Assembly: GCF_000833025.1 (NCBI RefSeq)
Contig: NZ_CP010817.1
Coordinates: forward strand, 2,976,001-3,040,000
Direction of reading: 5' to 3'
DNA: 64,000 nucleotides
From: Myroides profundi
Lineage (GTDB): Bacteria > Bacteroidota > Bacteroidia > Flavobacteriales > Flavobacteriaceae
The position numbers and the translations under genes were made by a program. Of this stretch, positions 49,781 through 59,020 are shown piece by piece. Below the pieces are notes generated by a model that searched no databases, had not been told where the DNA came from, and saw only the letters and a program-made list of their open reading frames with translations. Position 1 is the first letter of the stretch. Each line of letters opens with the position of its first letter.

Positions 49781-51241
49781 TTATTTCTTTTTTTGTTGTC
49801 TTTTTGACTTTAAAGCAACAAATAAATCTTTAAATGTATCTAACGATAGACTAAAGCTAACATCTCCATTATCTCTTGTTGCTTTATACGTTAGATATAT
49901 TGCTAATGGAGTAAGAACTAGAGATCCTATCCACCCTCCAAAGAATGGGAGAATACCATCCTCTTGAGCCATCTTTCTTCCAAAAGTATTTATAAAGTGA
50001 TAGGTAATAAAAATACCTACTGCAAATACGATTGGCAACCCTATTCCTCCTTTTCGAATAATAGCTCCTAACGGTGCTCCAATATAGAACATCAAGAAAC
50101 ACGAAAAGGCAATCACAAACTTCTCATACAGCGCTAACCAGTGATCGTTTATCTTCTTTACTTGATTTAAGATAGACAGATCATTGCTCTCTGTATTAAA
50201 GCTTATATTATTTGTATAATCTATAGCAGCTTGTAATATTCTACTCTGATTATCATAAGAAAATCCTTTTAATAGATCTGTATCAGCTACTTCTATTCTA
50301 GCAATAGTATCATTACTAGCAGGTTGACGATCCATAGATAACAGATTTCCTAATCTCAAAGTTAAGTTATCTGTATTAGATGCTTTCTCTACATTCATCG
50401 ATCTCTGAAGAGAGTCTATCGTATAGTTCAGCTCTTTTATATTAAGCATACCGTAGGTATTCGTAATCTTATCTTCATCTTTTCCTTCATCTTGAAAACT
50501 ACTCAAATCTATATTCATCGTGTATTTCTCAAAAGAAGTTTTGATAAACGGTTCTTTCTTCTGCTCTTCATAATTCTTCGCTATTACATCATCATAGTAG
50601 TTACCATCGAATAAGTGAAGTTTTAAGATATTAGATGTTTCTTCTGTCTCTAATTCCCCGTTAACAGATCTTATCACAGTCTTGTTCTCATAACCAGAAC
50701 TAGACTTGACATGCATCGTTACATTGTCTAAGTATTGACCTTTATCACCTGTCTTAGCATCCACTTTAATATTGACTTGTCCCAAATCATTAAACTGTCC
50801 TGCGGCTATTGCCATAGCAGGTTTAGTTTGAATAATTTCTTTTCGAAGGTTTAAAAACTTGTACTCAGCCTTAGGAATAACATCATTGGCAAACCAAAAA
50901 GACACTCCTGCCAATATAAATATGAATATAGACAATGGGCGCATCGCTCTCTGAAGTGAGATCCCTGAAGCCTTCATAGCCGCAAACTCATAGTTCTCTG
51001 CAAAACTACCAAAGGTCATAATAGATGCTAATAAAACCGACAAGGGCAATACTAAGGGTACCATCTTAGGTGAATAGAACAGTAAGAACTGAACAATCAC
51101 AATCAAATCCAGATCCTTTCCTGCTAATTCTGAGATGAATAACCACACCCCTTGTAGGATAAAAATAAAGTATAATATAGCGAACACTGTTAGCAGTGTT
51201 GCTATAAAGCTTTTTAAAATATAACGGTCAAGTATTTTCAC
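49781..51241 (-). CDS. LptF/LptG-family LPS export permease
   Basis: A 486-residue inner-membrane protein of the YjgP/YjgQ family. With LptB it forms the ABC transporter that extracts LPS for transport to the outer membrane. It has three N-terminal membrane helices (KSFIATLLTVFAILYFIFILQG; FLLFYSPKMVPLVLPLSVLLASIMTFG; PLSIFIFILAGVSFWFAN), a periplasmic beta-jellyroll middle (about 120-370), and three C-terminal helices (EKFVIAFSCFLMFYIGAPLGAIIRKGGIGLP; FAVGIFITYHFINTF; FGGWIGSLVLTPLAIYLTY). The motif PLGAIIRKGG is typical. F versus G cannot be separated. It starts 8 nt after lolA, a pairing that links lipoprotein and LPS export. Confidence 0.9.
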   Translation of the reverse strand: MKILDRYILKSFIATLLTVFAILYFIFILQGVWLFISELAGKDLDLIVIVQFLLFYSPKMVPLVLPLSVLLASIMTFGSFAENYEFAAMKASGISLQRAMRPLSIFIFILAGVSFWFANDVIPKAEYKFLNLRKEIIQTKPAMAIAAGQFNDLGQVNIKVDAKTGDKGQYLDNVTMHVKSSSGYENKTVIRSVNGELETEETSNILKLHLFDGNYYDDVIAKNYEEQKKEPFIKTSFEKYTMNIDLSSFQDEGKDEDKITNTYGMLNIKELNYTIDSLQRSMNVEKASNTDNLTLRLGNLLSMDRQPASNDTIARIEVADTDLLKGFSYDNQSRILQAAIDYTNNISFNTESNDLSILNQVKKINDHWLALYEKFVIAFSCFLMFYIGAPLGAIIRKGGIGLPIVFAVGIFITYHFINTFGRKMAQEDGILPFFGGWIGSLVLTPLAIYLTYKATRDNGDVSFSLSLDTFKDLFVALKSKRQQKKK

Positions 51242-51249
51242 TTAAATCT

Positions 51250-51888
51250 TTAATCTATATTGTTGATGTAATAATTAGGGTACAACGACTGTGTAAAGGT
51301 AAAATGATTTTTCGACATTGACTGATTTGTTTTAAAAGAATTAACCGTCAGTGTTGATTTAGAACCGTCTTTATTTACTTGAATCTTGTTATAGATATCT
51401 TTCGTTGCTGTATCTATCCCTAGGTATACTTCTTTTATAACAGACTTTTTATCTGTAGGTATTAGCTTAATATACTGTACCTTCTTACCATCTACATTCT
51501 GTAAGATATCCCACTGAAACGTATATCCTTGATTAAAAAAAGTCAGCATCTGAGAAGGCAATATTCCATCTGCATTTTTCTCATTAAACTTAGAGACTGT
51601 CACTTCCTCATCTTCATCTGAGATAGTGTATATCTTCTTGCCATCATATATCTTCTTTATCCCCATAAAAGTAAGGTTATAAAGGTCTTTTTTTAGATCC
51701 AGATGTCCTTTGCCATCGAAGTCTTTACTCGCCCCTTTTTGATTAAAAGAAAAGTCTATTGAGATATTCTCATACCCATTTATCTTCTTCGTTACTTCTA
51801 ATAGATAATTCTTAGCTCGTTGACTACTTTGTGCATTTGCTGAAAAAGCAAATAGTACTATCCCTATAAGTGCAATAATCTTTCTCAT
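51250..51888 (-). CDS. lolA: LolA-like outer-membrane lipoprotein carrier
   Basis: A 212-residue periplasmic protein with signal peptide (MRKIIALIGIVLFAFSANAQ). The mature part has the LolA layout: an N-terminal helix (RAKNYLLEVTKKINGYENISIDFSF), a half-barrel of strands (KDFDGKGHLDLKKDLYNLTFMGIKKIYDGKKIYTISDEDEEV), and the C-terminal VNSFKTNQSMSKNHFTFTQSLYPNYYI. LolA carries lipoproteins released by LolCDE to the outer membrane. It lies between ftsK and lptF/G with gaps of 9 and 8 nt, a gene order common in Flavobacteriia. Confidence 0.85.
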   Translation of the reverse strand: MRKIIALIGIVLFAFSANAQSSQRAKNYLLEVTKKINGYENISIDFSFNQKGASKDFDGKGHLDLKKDLYNLTFMGIKKIYDGKKIYTISDEDEEVTVSKFNEKNADGILPSQMLTFFNQGYTFQWDILQNVDGKKVQYIKLIPTDKKSVIKEVYLGIDTATKDIYNKIQVNKDGSKSTLTVNSFKTNQSMSKNHFTFTQSLYPNYYINNID

Positions 51889-51897
51889 TCTATTTCT

Positions 51898-54426
51898 TTA
51901 ATTGTTGTTTTCTTCATTATCAAAAAACTGATCTAAAGCCATCAAATCTGGTACATTCACTGTACGCGCCTTACTTCCTTCGAATGGCCCTACAATACCT
52001 GCAGCCTCAAGCTGATCAATTAATCTACCTGCACGATTATAACCTAGTTTTAACTTTCTTTGTAATAATGAAGCTGACCCTTGCTGTGCTGTAACGATGA
52101 TAGCTGCAGCATCTTTAAACAGAGGATCTCTCTCACTAATATCCACATCTAAATTACTAGCTCCCTCCTCACCTACATATTCTGGTAATATATAAGCCTC
52201 TGGATACGCCTTTTGTGCCCCTATGTACTCTGTCAATTTTTCTACCTCTGGAGTATCTACGAAAGCACACTGTACACGCACCAAATCATTTCCTTGTGTA
52301 TACAACATATCCCCTCTACCGATCAACTGATCAGCTCCCTGCTGATCTAAGATTGTACGAGAGTCTATCTTAGAAGTAACTCTAAAAGCTACACGTGCTG
52401 GGAAGTTCGCTTTAATAATACCAGTAATAACGTTTACAGATGGTCTCTGTGTAGCGATAATTAAGTGGATACCAATAGCACGAGCTAACTGAGCCAAACG
52501 TGCAATAGGGGTCTCTACCTCCTTACCTGCTGTCATAATCAAATCTGCAAACTCATCCACTACTAATACGATATAAGGCAAAAAGCGGTGTCCATTCTCA
52601 GGATTTAGCTTGCGCTGTTTGAATTTCTCATTGTATTCCTTGATGTTTCTAACCATTGCATCTTTTAATAGCGTATAACGGTTATCCATCTCGATACACA
52701 GAGAGTTCAACGTATTAATAACTTTCGTATTATCTGTTATAATAGCATCTTCCGAATTGGGCAATTTAGCTAAATAATGTCGTTCTATTTTATTAAATAA
52801 AGTTAATTCTACTTTCTTTGGGTCAACTAATACGAACTTCACTTCGGCTGGATGCTTTTTATATAGAAGTGATGTCAATAAAGCATTCAACCCGACAGAC
52901 TTACCTTGACCCGTAGCCCCTGCCATCAGAAGGTGAGGCATTTTAGCTAAATCTACTACGAAAGTCTCATTCGAAATCGTCTTACCAAGTGCCACTGGTA
53001 ACTCCATTTCAGCACTTTGGAATTTAGGAGAAGCTATCACACTTCTCATAGACACAATAGAAGGGCTATTATTAGGTACTTCTATACCTATGGTTCCTCT
53101 ACCTGGTATGGGTGCAATAATACGGATACCTAATGCAGATAAAGAAAGAGCAATATCATCTTCTAAGTTCTTAATCTTCGAAATACGAATACCTGCCTCT
53201 GGCACGATCTCATATAGTGTAACAGTAGGTCCTACAGTAGCCTTAATCTGAGCAATATCGATCTTATAGTTACGTAGGGTGTCTACGATTCTATTCTTAT
53301 TCTCTTCTAATTCTTCTTGATTTATCGTAATTCCAGAACCACTGTATTCTTTCAATAATTCAATAGAAGGAAACTGATAATTAGACAACTCTAATGTAGG
53401 GTCAAACTCTCCAAAGTCTTGAACTAATCTAGCTGCTAGATTCTCTTCTAAACTTCCTTCGTCTTTTATTTCTTCAATAACGAAGTCATTAGCACCTGCT
53501 TCCTTTGCAGTCACAGATTCTGCCTTCTCTACGTTTGGCTTTGGATTTTTATGATCTAATACTAACTCAGAGCTATGTTCTATCGTCGGTTTGATATTTT
53601 TAGGTTCTACTATAGCAGACTTAGGAGACTCTGGTTGCTCATAGAAACTAAAGTCTTCTTCTTTAACAGGTGTTTCCTGCTTAGCAGACGGTGCTTCTAC
53701 CTCCTTATTCGCTACTGCTACAGGTTCTGCATTTACCTGATTTGCTTGTCCATTATTATCGAAGTCAGCAGGAGTCTCTATATGTTTCTTTTTAAACTTC
53801 TTAAAGAACGCTGGCAATCCTTCTAATCCTTGACGAATAGAAGTAGGTGATAATTTAAATCTAAACAGCGCAAAAGCAATCGCAAAGAACAACAATAACA
53901 ATACCGTACCAGCTGTACCTAGATAATCTACAAAATACAGATTTAACTCATATCCTACTGTTCCTCCTAAAAGAGGATTACTGCTCCAGAAAAAGCCTAA
54001 GAAAACAGACAGTAATAACATCGAGAACAAGTCCCAGAAAATCACTTTCTTGATTCTTCTAGCTGGTATAGTGAAAAAGGCATAAATACCTGAATGAACT
54101 AATAACTTTGCAAAAAAGAAAGACGCTACTCCGAAACCTTGGTATACAAAAAGGTGAGCTAGATATGCCCCTAGTTTACCTAACCAGTTAGCCACCTCAG
54201 CCTGTCTATCTCCTAATAATTCTAAGTTACTCTGATCTTCTATCCCTGTGATTAAATAGGATATAAAACTCAACGTTAGTGCGATACCACTGATGATTAA
54301 CAGTATAGTGATTAAGAATCGGCTATTGATATGTATCGTTGTATCAAATCGTTTGGCCGTACTCGTTGATTTTGTAGTTTTCTTTTTTGTTGTATTTTCT
54401 TTTTCCATTTCCTTTTTTATTGACAA
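51898..54426 (-). CDS. ftsK: DNA translocase FtsK
   Basis: An 842-residue FtsK/SpoIIIE. Four N-terminal membrane helices (FLITILLIISGIALTLSFISYL; FGVASFFFAKLLVHSGIYAFF; LFSMLLLSVFLGFFW; TVLLLLFFAIAFALFRF), an acidic/Pro linker (about 230-340), the alpha and beta translocase domains with Walker A G-A-T-G-Q-G-K-S and Walker B YIVLVVDEFADLIM, and IATQRPSVNVITGIIKANFPARVAF. The C-terminal gamma winged helix (ASLLQRKLKLGYNRAGRLIDQLEAAGIVGP) reads KOPS-type sites and activates XerCD at dif. It coordinates chromosome segregation at the septum. The linker is shorter than in E. coli FtsK. First gene of the lolA-lptF/G-ribB operon. Confidence 0.95.
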   Translation of the reverse strand: MSIKKEMEKENTTKKKTTKSTSTAKRFDTTIHINSRFLITILLIISGIALTLSFISYLITGIEDQSNLELLGDRQAEVANWLGKLGAYLAHLFVYQGFGVASFFFAKLLVHSGIYAFFTIPARRIKKVIFWDLFSMLLLSVFLGFFWSSNPLLGGTVGYELNLYFVDYLGTAGTVLLLLFFAIAFALFRFKLSPTSIRQGLEGLPAFFKKFKKKHIETPADFDNNGQANQVNAEPVAVANKEVEAPSAKQETPVKEEDFSFYEQPESPKSAIVEPKNIKPTIEHSSELVLDHKNPKPNVEKAESVTAKEAGANDFVIEEIKDEGSLEENLAARLVQDFGEFDPTLELSNYQFPSIELLKEYSGSGITINQEELEENKNRIVDTLRNYKIDIAQIKATVGPTVTLYEIVPEAGIRISKIKNLEDDIALSLSALGIRIIAPIPGRGTIGIEVPNNSPSIVSMRSVIASPKFQSAEMELPVALGKTISNETFVVDLAKMPHLLMAGATGQGKSVGLNALLTSLLYKKHPAEVKFVLVDPKKVELTLFNKIERHYLAKLPNSEDAIITDNTKVINTLNSLCIEMDNRYTLLKDAMVRNIKEYNEKFKQRKLNPENGHRFLPYIVLVVDEFADLIMTAGKEVETPIARLAQLARAIGIHLIIATQRPSVNVITGIIKANFPARVAFRVTSKIDSRTILDQQGADQLIGRGDMLYTQGNDLVRVQCAFVDTPEVEKLTEYIGAQKAYPEAYILPEYVGEEGASNLDVDISERDPLFKDAAAIIVTAQQGSASLLQRKLKLGYNRAGRLIDQLEAAGIVGPFEGSKARTVNVPDLMALDQFFDNEENNN

Positions 54427-54465
54427 TATGGCTATATTGTTTTCAACCTAATTCTTTTTATAACA

Positions 54466-54505
54466 ATAGACTGCTAGTAAATCATTCAATATACTAGCAG
54501 TCTAT
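54466..54505 (-). terminator. Terminator of tpx
   Basis: Fourteen-bp stem ATAGACTGCTAGTA (54466-54479) / TACTAGCAGTCTAT (54492-54505), just past the tpx stop; weak T tract. Confidence 0.75.
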
Positions 54506-54518
54506 GTATATAAAACCC

Positions 54519-55019
54519 TTATTTTAAAGCAGCGATCGCTTTTTCATAATTTGGTTCATCAGCTGTTTCAGCCACTTGTTCTGTATAGATTACTGTACCT
54601 TCTTCGTTTAAGATAACAATAGATCTAGACAACAATCCTTTTAAAGGTCCGTCTGTAAACAGCACCCCATAATCTTTTCCAAATTGTCCGTCTCTAAAGT
54701 CAGACAACATCTCTACATTCGCAATACCCTCAGCTCCACAGAAACGCCCTTGTGCAAAAGGTAAATCTCTTGAAACACATAATACTACTGTATTCTCTAG
54801 TTTAGAAGCATCTTGGTTAAAATGTCTTACAGAAGTAGCACATGTAGGTGTATCTACACTAGGGAAGATGTTTAAGATTACTCTTTTTCCCTTATAGTTT
54901 GCTAATGTTTTATCAGCTAAATCTCCTCCTACTAAATTGAATTCAGGAGCTTTTGTATTTAATCCTGGTAATGTTCCGATAGTTTGGATAGCATTACCTT
55001 TTAATGTTACAGTCGCCAT
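54519..55019 (-). CDS. tpx: Thiol peroxidase
   Basis: A 166-residue Tpx of the peroxiredoxin superfamily that reduces H2O2 and lipid hydroperoxides with thioredoxin. The peroxidatic Cys is in VDTPTCATSVRHFN (about residue 60) and the resolving Cys in QGRFCGAEGIANVEMLSDFR (about 94), the Tpx spacing. The N-terminus MATVTLKGNAIQTIGTLP is typical. Cytoplasmic; single-gene unit with a -7 box at 55043-55050. Confidence 0.94.
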   Translation of the reverse strand: MATVTLKGNAIQTIGTLPGLNTKAPEFNLVGGDLADKTLANYKGKRVILNIFPSVDTPTCATSVRHFNQDASKLENTVVLCVSRDLPFAQGRFCGAEGIANVEMLSDFRDGQFGKDYGVLFTDGPLKGLLSRSIVILNEEGTVIYTEQVAETADEPNYEKAIAALK

Positions 55020-55042
55020 ATTGTTTTATTTTTTAGGTTACA

Positions 55043-55050
55043 CAAAAATA
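55043..55050 (-). promoter_or_regulatory. -7 box of tpx
   Basis: On the minus strand TATTTTTG fits TAnnTTTG, 23 nt upstream of the ATG. Confidence 0.5.
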
Positions 55051-55182
55051 AGTAAAATTCGATAGAATATAATGCTAAATACTGATAGATATATTAGCAA
55101 AACCTAAATGTAATAAATATATAATCAATGAAGCTCTCGTATGCAGTCTTATAGAATTGGACTACAGTCTTATTTAACCCTA

Positions 55183-55219
55183 AAAACAAAAAAAGGACTG
55201 TACTTTGAGTACAGTCCTT
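55183..55219 (-). terminator. Terminator of the peroxiredoxin-thioredoxin operon
   Basis: Twelve-bp stem AAGGACTGTACT (55193-55204) / AGTACAGTCCTT (55208-55219), then T-rich on the minus strand. Confidence 0.9.
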
Positions 55220-55240
55220 AAAAATTTTATAAAGAGAGTT

Positions 55241-55498
55241 TTATTTATCTATCGATCCTAAAACTCTTTGCATAAAGGTATTCAACGCTTCTTTTTGGGT
55301 AGCTCCTTCTTTTACAAGTTTCTGAACCTCTAGAGCCCCATACATATTAGAAATAAGTTCACCGATCACATCTAGTTCCTCATCCTTAAGAGAAGGCACT
55401 TCTGTTAGGTTTTCTAATACTTCTAGCGTTTCTATAATATAATCTTGGTCATTATCTGCAATGAATTGAGATAACTGTCTTATCACTGGTAATTTCAT
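55241..55498 (-). CDS. DUF6952 family small protein
   Basis: An 85-residue helical protein (MKLPVIRQLSQFIADNDQDYIIETLEVLENLTEVPSLKDEELDVIGELISN...). It matches what I know of DUF6952, a small family found after peroxiredoxin-thioredoxin pairs in Flavobacteriia. No Cys, no signal peptide. It is the last gene of the operon, 20 nt after thioredoxin; its conserved position suggests an accessory role in peroxide reduction, which is inference. Confidence 0.75.
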   Translation of the reverse strand: MKLPVIRQLSQFIADNDQDYIIETLEVLENLTEVPSLKDEELDVIGELISNMYGALEVQKLVKEGATQKEALNTFMQRVLGSIDK

Positions 55499-55518
55499 TC
55501 TATATCAGATTTATGAAA

Positions 55519-55827
55519 TTATACAATTTCGTTTACTAATTCGTGTAACACCTCAGTTTTATTTGTCTGAGTTTGGTTAACTAATTTACCGTTTACGAAT
55601 GTAGCAAAAGTTGGTAAATTGCTTACATCAGCCAATTTTCTTGACTCAGGGAAGTTCTCAGCATCTGCAATTACAAATGTCATGTTTTCTTTCTCTGTTG
55701 CCAATTTTTTGAATTTAGGCTTCATAATTCTACAATTACCACACCAAGATGCAGCATATTGAACAACCACTTTTTCATTTGAATTTACAATTTCTTGTAA
55801 ATTATCTTTATCTAGTTCTAAAAGCAT
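55519..55827 (-). CDS. Thioredoxin-family protein
   Basis: A 102-residue single thioredoxin domain with the redox motif W-C-G-N-C (AASWCGNCRIMKPKFKKLA, Cys about 28 and 31) in place of W-C-G-P-C, and cis-Pro in SNLPTFATF. A WCGNC site suggests altered redox potential or partner range. It is 37 nt after the peroxiredoxin and likely serves as its dedicated reductant. Confidence 0.9.
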   Translation of the reverse strand: MLLELDKDNLQEIVNSNEKVVVQYAASWCGNCRIMKPKFKKLATEKENMTFVIADAENFPESRKLADVSNLPTFATFVNGKLVNQTQTNKTEVLHELVNEIV

Positions 55828-55864
55828 TTTTTTTAAATTTTGGGTTAGTAACCTGGTTTATTTC

Positions 55865-56503
55865 TTAGTGTTTGCTTAAGTATTCAGCTACACCTTTTCT
55901 GTCAGCATTCATTGCATCTTTTCCTTCTTCCCAGTTAGCTGGACATACTTCACCATGAGTTTGTACGTGAGCGTAAGCATCGATTAATCTGATGTACTCA
56001 TTTACGTTTCTTCCTAATGGCATATCGTTTACTGATTCGTGGAAAATTTTTCCAGTCTCATCGATTAAGTAAGTAGCTCTATATGTAACGTTAGATCCTT
56101 CGATTTGAACTGAATCTAATTCTTCATTATATACTTCGTTTTCTACATCTAAGATTCCTAATACTGATGATAAGTTTCTTTGAGTATCTGCGATAATTGG
56201 GTAAGTAACTCCTTCGATTCCACCATTGTCTTTTGCTGTGTTTAACCAAGCGAAGTGTACTTCGTTAGTATCACATGAAGCTCCAATCACCATAGTGTTT
56301 CTTTTTTCAAACTCTGGTAAAGCTGCTTGGAAAGCGTGTAATTCTGTAGGACATACGAATGTAAAGTCTTTTGGGTACCAGAATAATAATACTTTTTTAT
56401 TGTTCTTTGTTGCTTCTTCGAAAATGTTGATTCTTAAATCATCTCCCATTTCAGACATTGCGTCTACTGTGATGTTTGGAAATTTTTTACCTACTAAAGA
56501 CAT
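55865..56503 (-). CDS. 2-Cys peroxiredoxin (AhpC/Prx1 type)
   Basis: A 212-residue typical 2-Cys peroxiredoxin. The peroxidatic Cys lies in F-T-F-V-C-P-T-E-L-H-A-F (about residue 49) and the resolving Cys in HGEVCPANWEEGKDAM (about 175). It removes H2O2 and organic peroxides in the cytoplasm. First gene of the operon with thioredoxin and DUF6952; a -7 box (TACATTTG) lies 44 nt upstream. No OxyR-type site was recognised. Confidence 0.94.
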   Translation of the reverse strand: MSLVGKKFPNITVDAMSEMGDDLRINIFEEATKNNKKVLLFWYPKDFTFVCPTELHAFQAALPEFEKRNTMVIGASCDTNEVHFAWLNTAKDNGGIEGVTYPIIADTQRNLSSVLGILDVENEVYNEELDSVQIEGSNVTYRATYLIDETGKIFHESVNDMPLGRNVNEYIRLIDAYAHVQTHGEVCPANWEEGKDAMNADRKGVAEYLSKH

Positions 56504-56546
56504 AATAATTTATTTTAAAGTTAATAATCCTTCTTGATTTCTTTTA

Positions 56547-56554
56547 CAAATGTA
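56547..56554 (-). promoter_or_regulatory. -7 box of the peroxiredoxin operon
   Basis: On the minus strand TACATTTG fits TAnnTTTG, 44 nt upstream of the ATG at 56503. Confidence 0.5.
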
Positions 56555-56880
56555 AGGCTAGTAAACACGATAATCTATTAATCTTGATTATTGTTTTTTA
56601 TTCTAACATAAATAAAATCTATACTTACATTGGATTGTCTATTGATTAGTTTAGACATGTCTAAAGATAGTCATTTTATATAGAACTATGAAATCTTAGC
56701 ATGTTATAATAATATTAATAAAACGAAATCTTTACGTAACCTATACGATATCACCTCGTTTATAAACCTACTTATTTCTCCTATATTTCCTTCTGCCCAT
56801 TTTGTTGTGCAACAAAATAATTTCCACCTCTTCGTCTAAGCCTTTAATTTCCTCGTCTTTTATTCACTTTTACAGAAGTG

Positions 56881-56933
56881 ATCGCATAGTGATCGCATTA
56901 AAAAGGGCTAAAAGTATGCGACCACTATGCGAT
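56881..56933. repeat. Large inverted repeat between nhaC and peroxiredoxin operon
   Basis: Two 18-bp arms (ATCGCATAGTGATCGCAT at 56881-56898 and ATGCGACCACTATGCGAT at 56916-56933) with 17 of 18 bases paired around a 17-nt loop. A smaller TCACTT/AAGTGA dyad precedes it. Confidence 0.75.
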
Positions 56934-56993
56934 AACCTTCCTATCACAAGCCGACCACCCCAAAAATGAATAAAAAAACAAGCAATGAAAAAA

Positions 56994-57027
56994 GGCGATA
57001 AGCTTAGTATTACCTAAGTTTATCGCC
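56994..57027 (-). terminator. Terminator of nhaC
   Basis: Stem GGCGATAA-G-CTTAG / CTAAG-T-TTATCGCC (56994-57027), with T/A tracts, 30 bp past the nhaC stop. Confidence 0.85.
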
Positions 57028-57056
57028 CCTTCTCTCTATAATATATAAGGTATCTC

Positions 57057-58511
57057 TTACGCCTTATTCACTATCTTTCTAATTTTATAATTAAATACTG
57101 CATATAATAAGGTCACAAATGGACTCAAATAATTAAAAAATGCATACGGTAGATAAGTCATCGTAGGAATACCCAATACTCCTGAGTGATATGCTCCACA
57201 AGTATTCCAAGGAATCAATACTGATGTCACAGTCCCTGAGTCTTCTAATGTACGGCTCAGATTCTCTGGTGCCAACCCTTTGGCCTTATAAGCATCTGAG
57301 AACATCTTCCCTGGTACCACGATAGATAAGTACTGATCTGATGTCATCACATTAATCGCTAAACAGCTGGCTACTGTACTAGCAAATAACCCAAATACAT
57401 TATTAGCAATATTCAACAGAGCCATCGAGATCTTCTGTAATGCTCCAATAGCTTCCATCGCTCCACCAAAAAACATAGCACATAGAATCAACCAAACTGT
57501 ATTCAACATACTTGCCATCCCTCCTGCTTCAAACAAGCCGTTAAGGCTCTCTAATGGCGACAAGATTCTGATATCTGTAGTCAGTGCTAGCATAACACCT
57601 TTATACGCATTATAAAAATTAAATGTATCTCCACCTGATACCGCTACTACGATGTCTGGCTGGAAGATTAATGCAAATACTCCTCCTAATAGTGTTCCTA
57701 TCAATAGTGCTGCTATAGGCTGTACTTTCTTAACGATCAAAAAGACTACAAATACAGGTACTATAAATAATATAGGTGTAATATTAAATGTATCTGCTAT
57801 AGCCTGTAAAGTCACTGATGTATCTACATCTCCTCCATGACCATATAATACTCCCAAAACAGAAAACAGCACTAACGTAACAATATAAGTAGGTACTGTA
57901 GTATACAGCATATATCTGATATGGGTAAATAAGTCTGTACCTGCCATCACTGGAGCAAGGTTAGTCGTATCTGATAATGGAGATAACTTATCTCCAAAAT
58001 AAGCTCCTGATATCACAGCTCCTCCTATCATCCCTATAGGCATCCCTATCGCATTACCTATCCCAACTAATGCTATCCCTACTGTAGCGGATGTAGTCCA
58101 TGAACTACCTGTAGCAATAGATATAATAGAAGTAATAATCAGACAGGCTGGTAGATAAATAGCGGGATGCAATATCTGTAACCCGTAATAGATCATACTC
58201 GGTATAATCCCACTTAGAAGCCAAGTACCTGATAAGGCACCTACTAATAATAAGATAAAGATGGCACTAGAGGTATCTCTAACATTATTTATAATCTGCG
58301 TGATCACCTTATCATAACTTACATGATTAAAGATCCCCACAACAGTAGCTATAGAACCACCTATTAATAAAATAAACTGATTCGTACCAGACAAGGCGTC
58401 ATCCCGGAATACAAACACATTAATAGCTAATAATCCTACCAAAATAACAACAGGAATTAGCGATTGGAATAACGTGATTGGTTTCTCTACTTTGTCGTGT
58501 TTACTACTCAT
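57057..58511 (-). CDS. nhaC: Na+/H+ antiporter NhaC family
   Basis: A 484-residue membrane protein with about 11-12 helices. The family-specific stretch GSSWTTSATVGIALVGIGNAIGMPIGMIGGAVISGAYFGDKLSPLSDTTNLAPVMAGTDLFTHIRYM contains the conserved G-A-Y-F-G-D-K-x-S-P-L-S-D-T-T motif of NhaC. The second repeat-like half has MTSDQYLSIVVPGKMF and DSGTVTSVLIPWNTCGAYHSGVLGIPTMTYLPYAFFNYLSP, again typical. It exchanges Na+ for H+ for pH and salt homeostasis; substrates of NhaC-family members vary (malate/lactate in some), so the ion is a family-level call. Single gene with its own terminator. Confidence 0.92.
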   Translation of the reverse strand: MSSKHDKVEKPITLFQSLIPVVILVGLLAINVFVFRDDALSGTNQFILLIGGSIATVVGIFNHVSYDKVITQIINNVRDTSSAIFILLLVGALSGTWLLSGIIPSMIYYGLQILHPAIYLPACLIITSIISIATGSSWTTSATVGIALVGIGNAIGMPIGMIGGAVISGAYFGDKLSPLSDTTNLAPVMAGTDLFTHIRYMLYTTVPTYIVTLVLFSVLGVLYGHGGDVDTSVTLQAIADTFNITPILFIVPVFVVFLIVKKVQPIAALLIGTLLGGVFALIFQPDIVVAVSGGDTFNFYNAYKGVMLALTTDIRILSPLESLNGLFEAGGMASMLNTVWLILCAMFFGGAMEAIGALQKISMALLNIANNVFGLFASTVASCLAINVMTSDQYLSIVVPGKMFSDAYKAKGLAPENLSRTLEDSGTVTSVLIPWNTCGAYHSGVLGIPTMTYLPYAFFNYLSPFVTLLYAVFNYKIRKIVNKA

Positions 58512-59020
58512 TTACTTAAATCTTAAATTTATTTTGATGCGAAAGTAACGATTTTACAGTTATATCTTATGCAAAATAAAACATATTACAATATAGTTGT
58601 AAAAAATACACATTTTACTTTACTGATTCATAGTTTATTATAAAAAAGAATGCTAATAAATTCAATTAAAGGTTTAAAAAAATTGTTAAAAACAAAACTA
58701 ATCTCTATATTTACTACATACATCTAAAGTAATTTATATGTAATCTTTATGTACTATCTCTAAAGAAGAGACGCATTTAGATATAAAATATTGTTGTTTT
58801 GATGTTTTTAGAGGACATCATATTAAGCTACTTATCTACAATAAGTAGCTTTTTTATGCACCTATCACAGTGCTACTTATCAGCAGACCGTGTATACTCA
58901 TACTTCATATTCAATGCCTTATTTGTTTTTTTTAACTATCCACAGTATTAATTTCACAAGGATTATTTGTCTAAGACTGAATCCCAAACTAACTTTGCTC
59001 TTATATCAAAACTCAACAAT
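58512..59020. other. Intergenic stretch with orphan terminator, possible sRNA
   Basis: About 500 bp with no ORF. A hairpin TGATGT/ACATCA (58800-58820) and then a strong plus-strand terminator (58825-58855) occur although no gene precedes them on the plus strand. A short untranslated transcript may be encoded in 58600-58855. Confidence 0.5.
58825..58855 (+). terminator. Orphan plus-strand terminator
   Basis: Eleven-bp stem AAGCTACTTAT (58825-58835) / ATAAGTAGCTT (58841-58851), then T-rich. There is no annotated plus-strand gene upstream within the intergenic region. Confidence 0.8.

Larger units (their letters stand above)
56504..57056. other. Intergenic stretch with hairpins
   Basis: About 550 bp without ORF. 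It holds the peroxiredoxin -7 box (56547-56554), a large 18-bp imperfect hairpin (56881-56933), and the nhaC terminator (56994-57027). The rest is plain AT-rich DNA. Confidence 0.6.
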
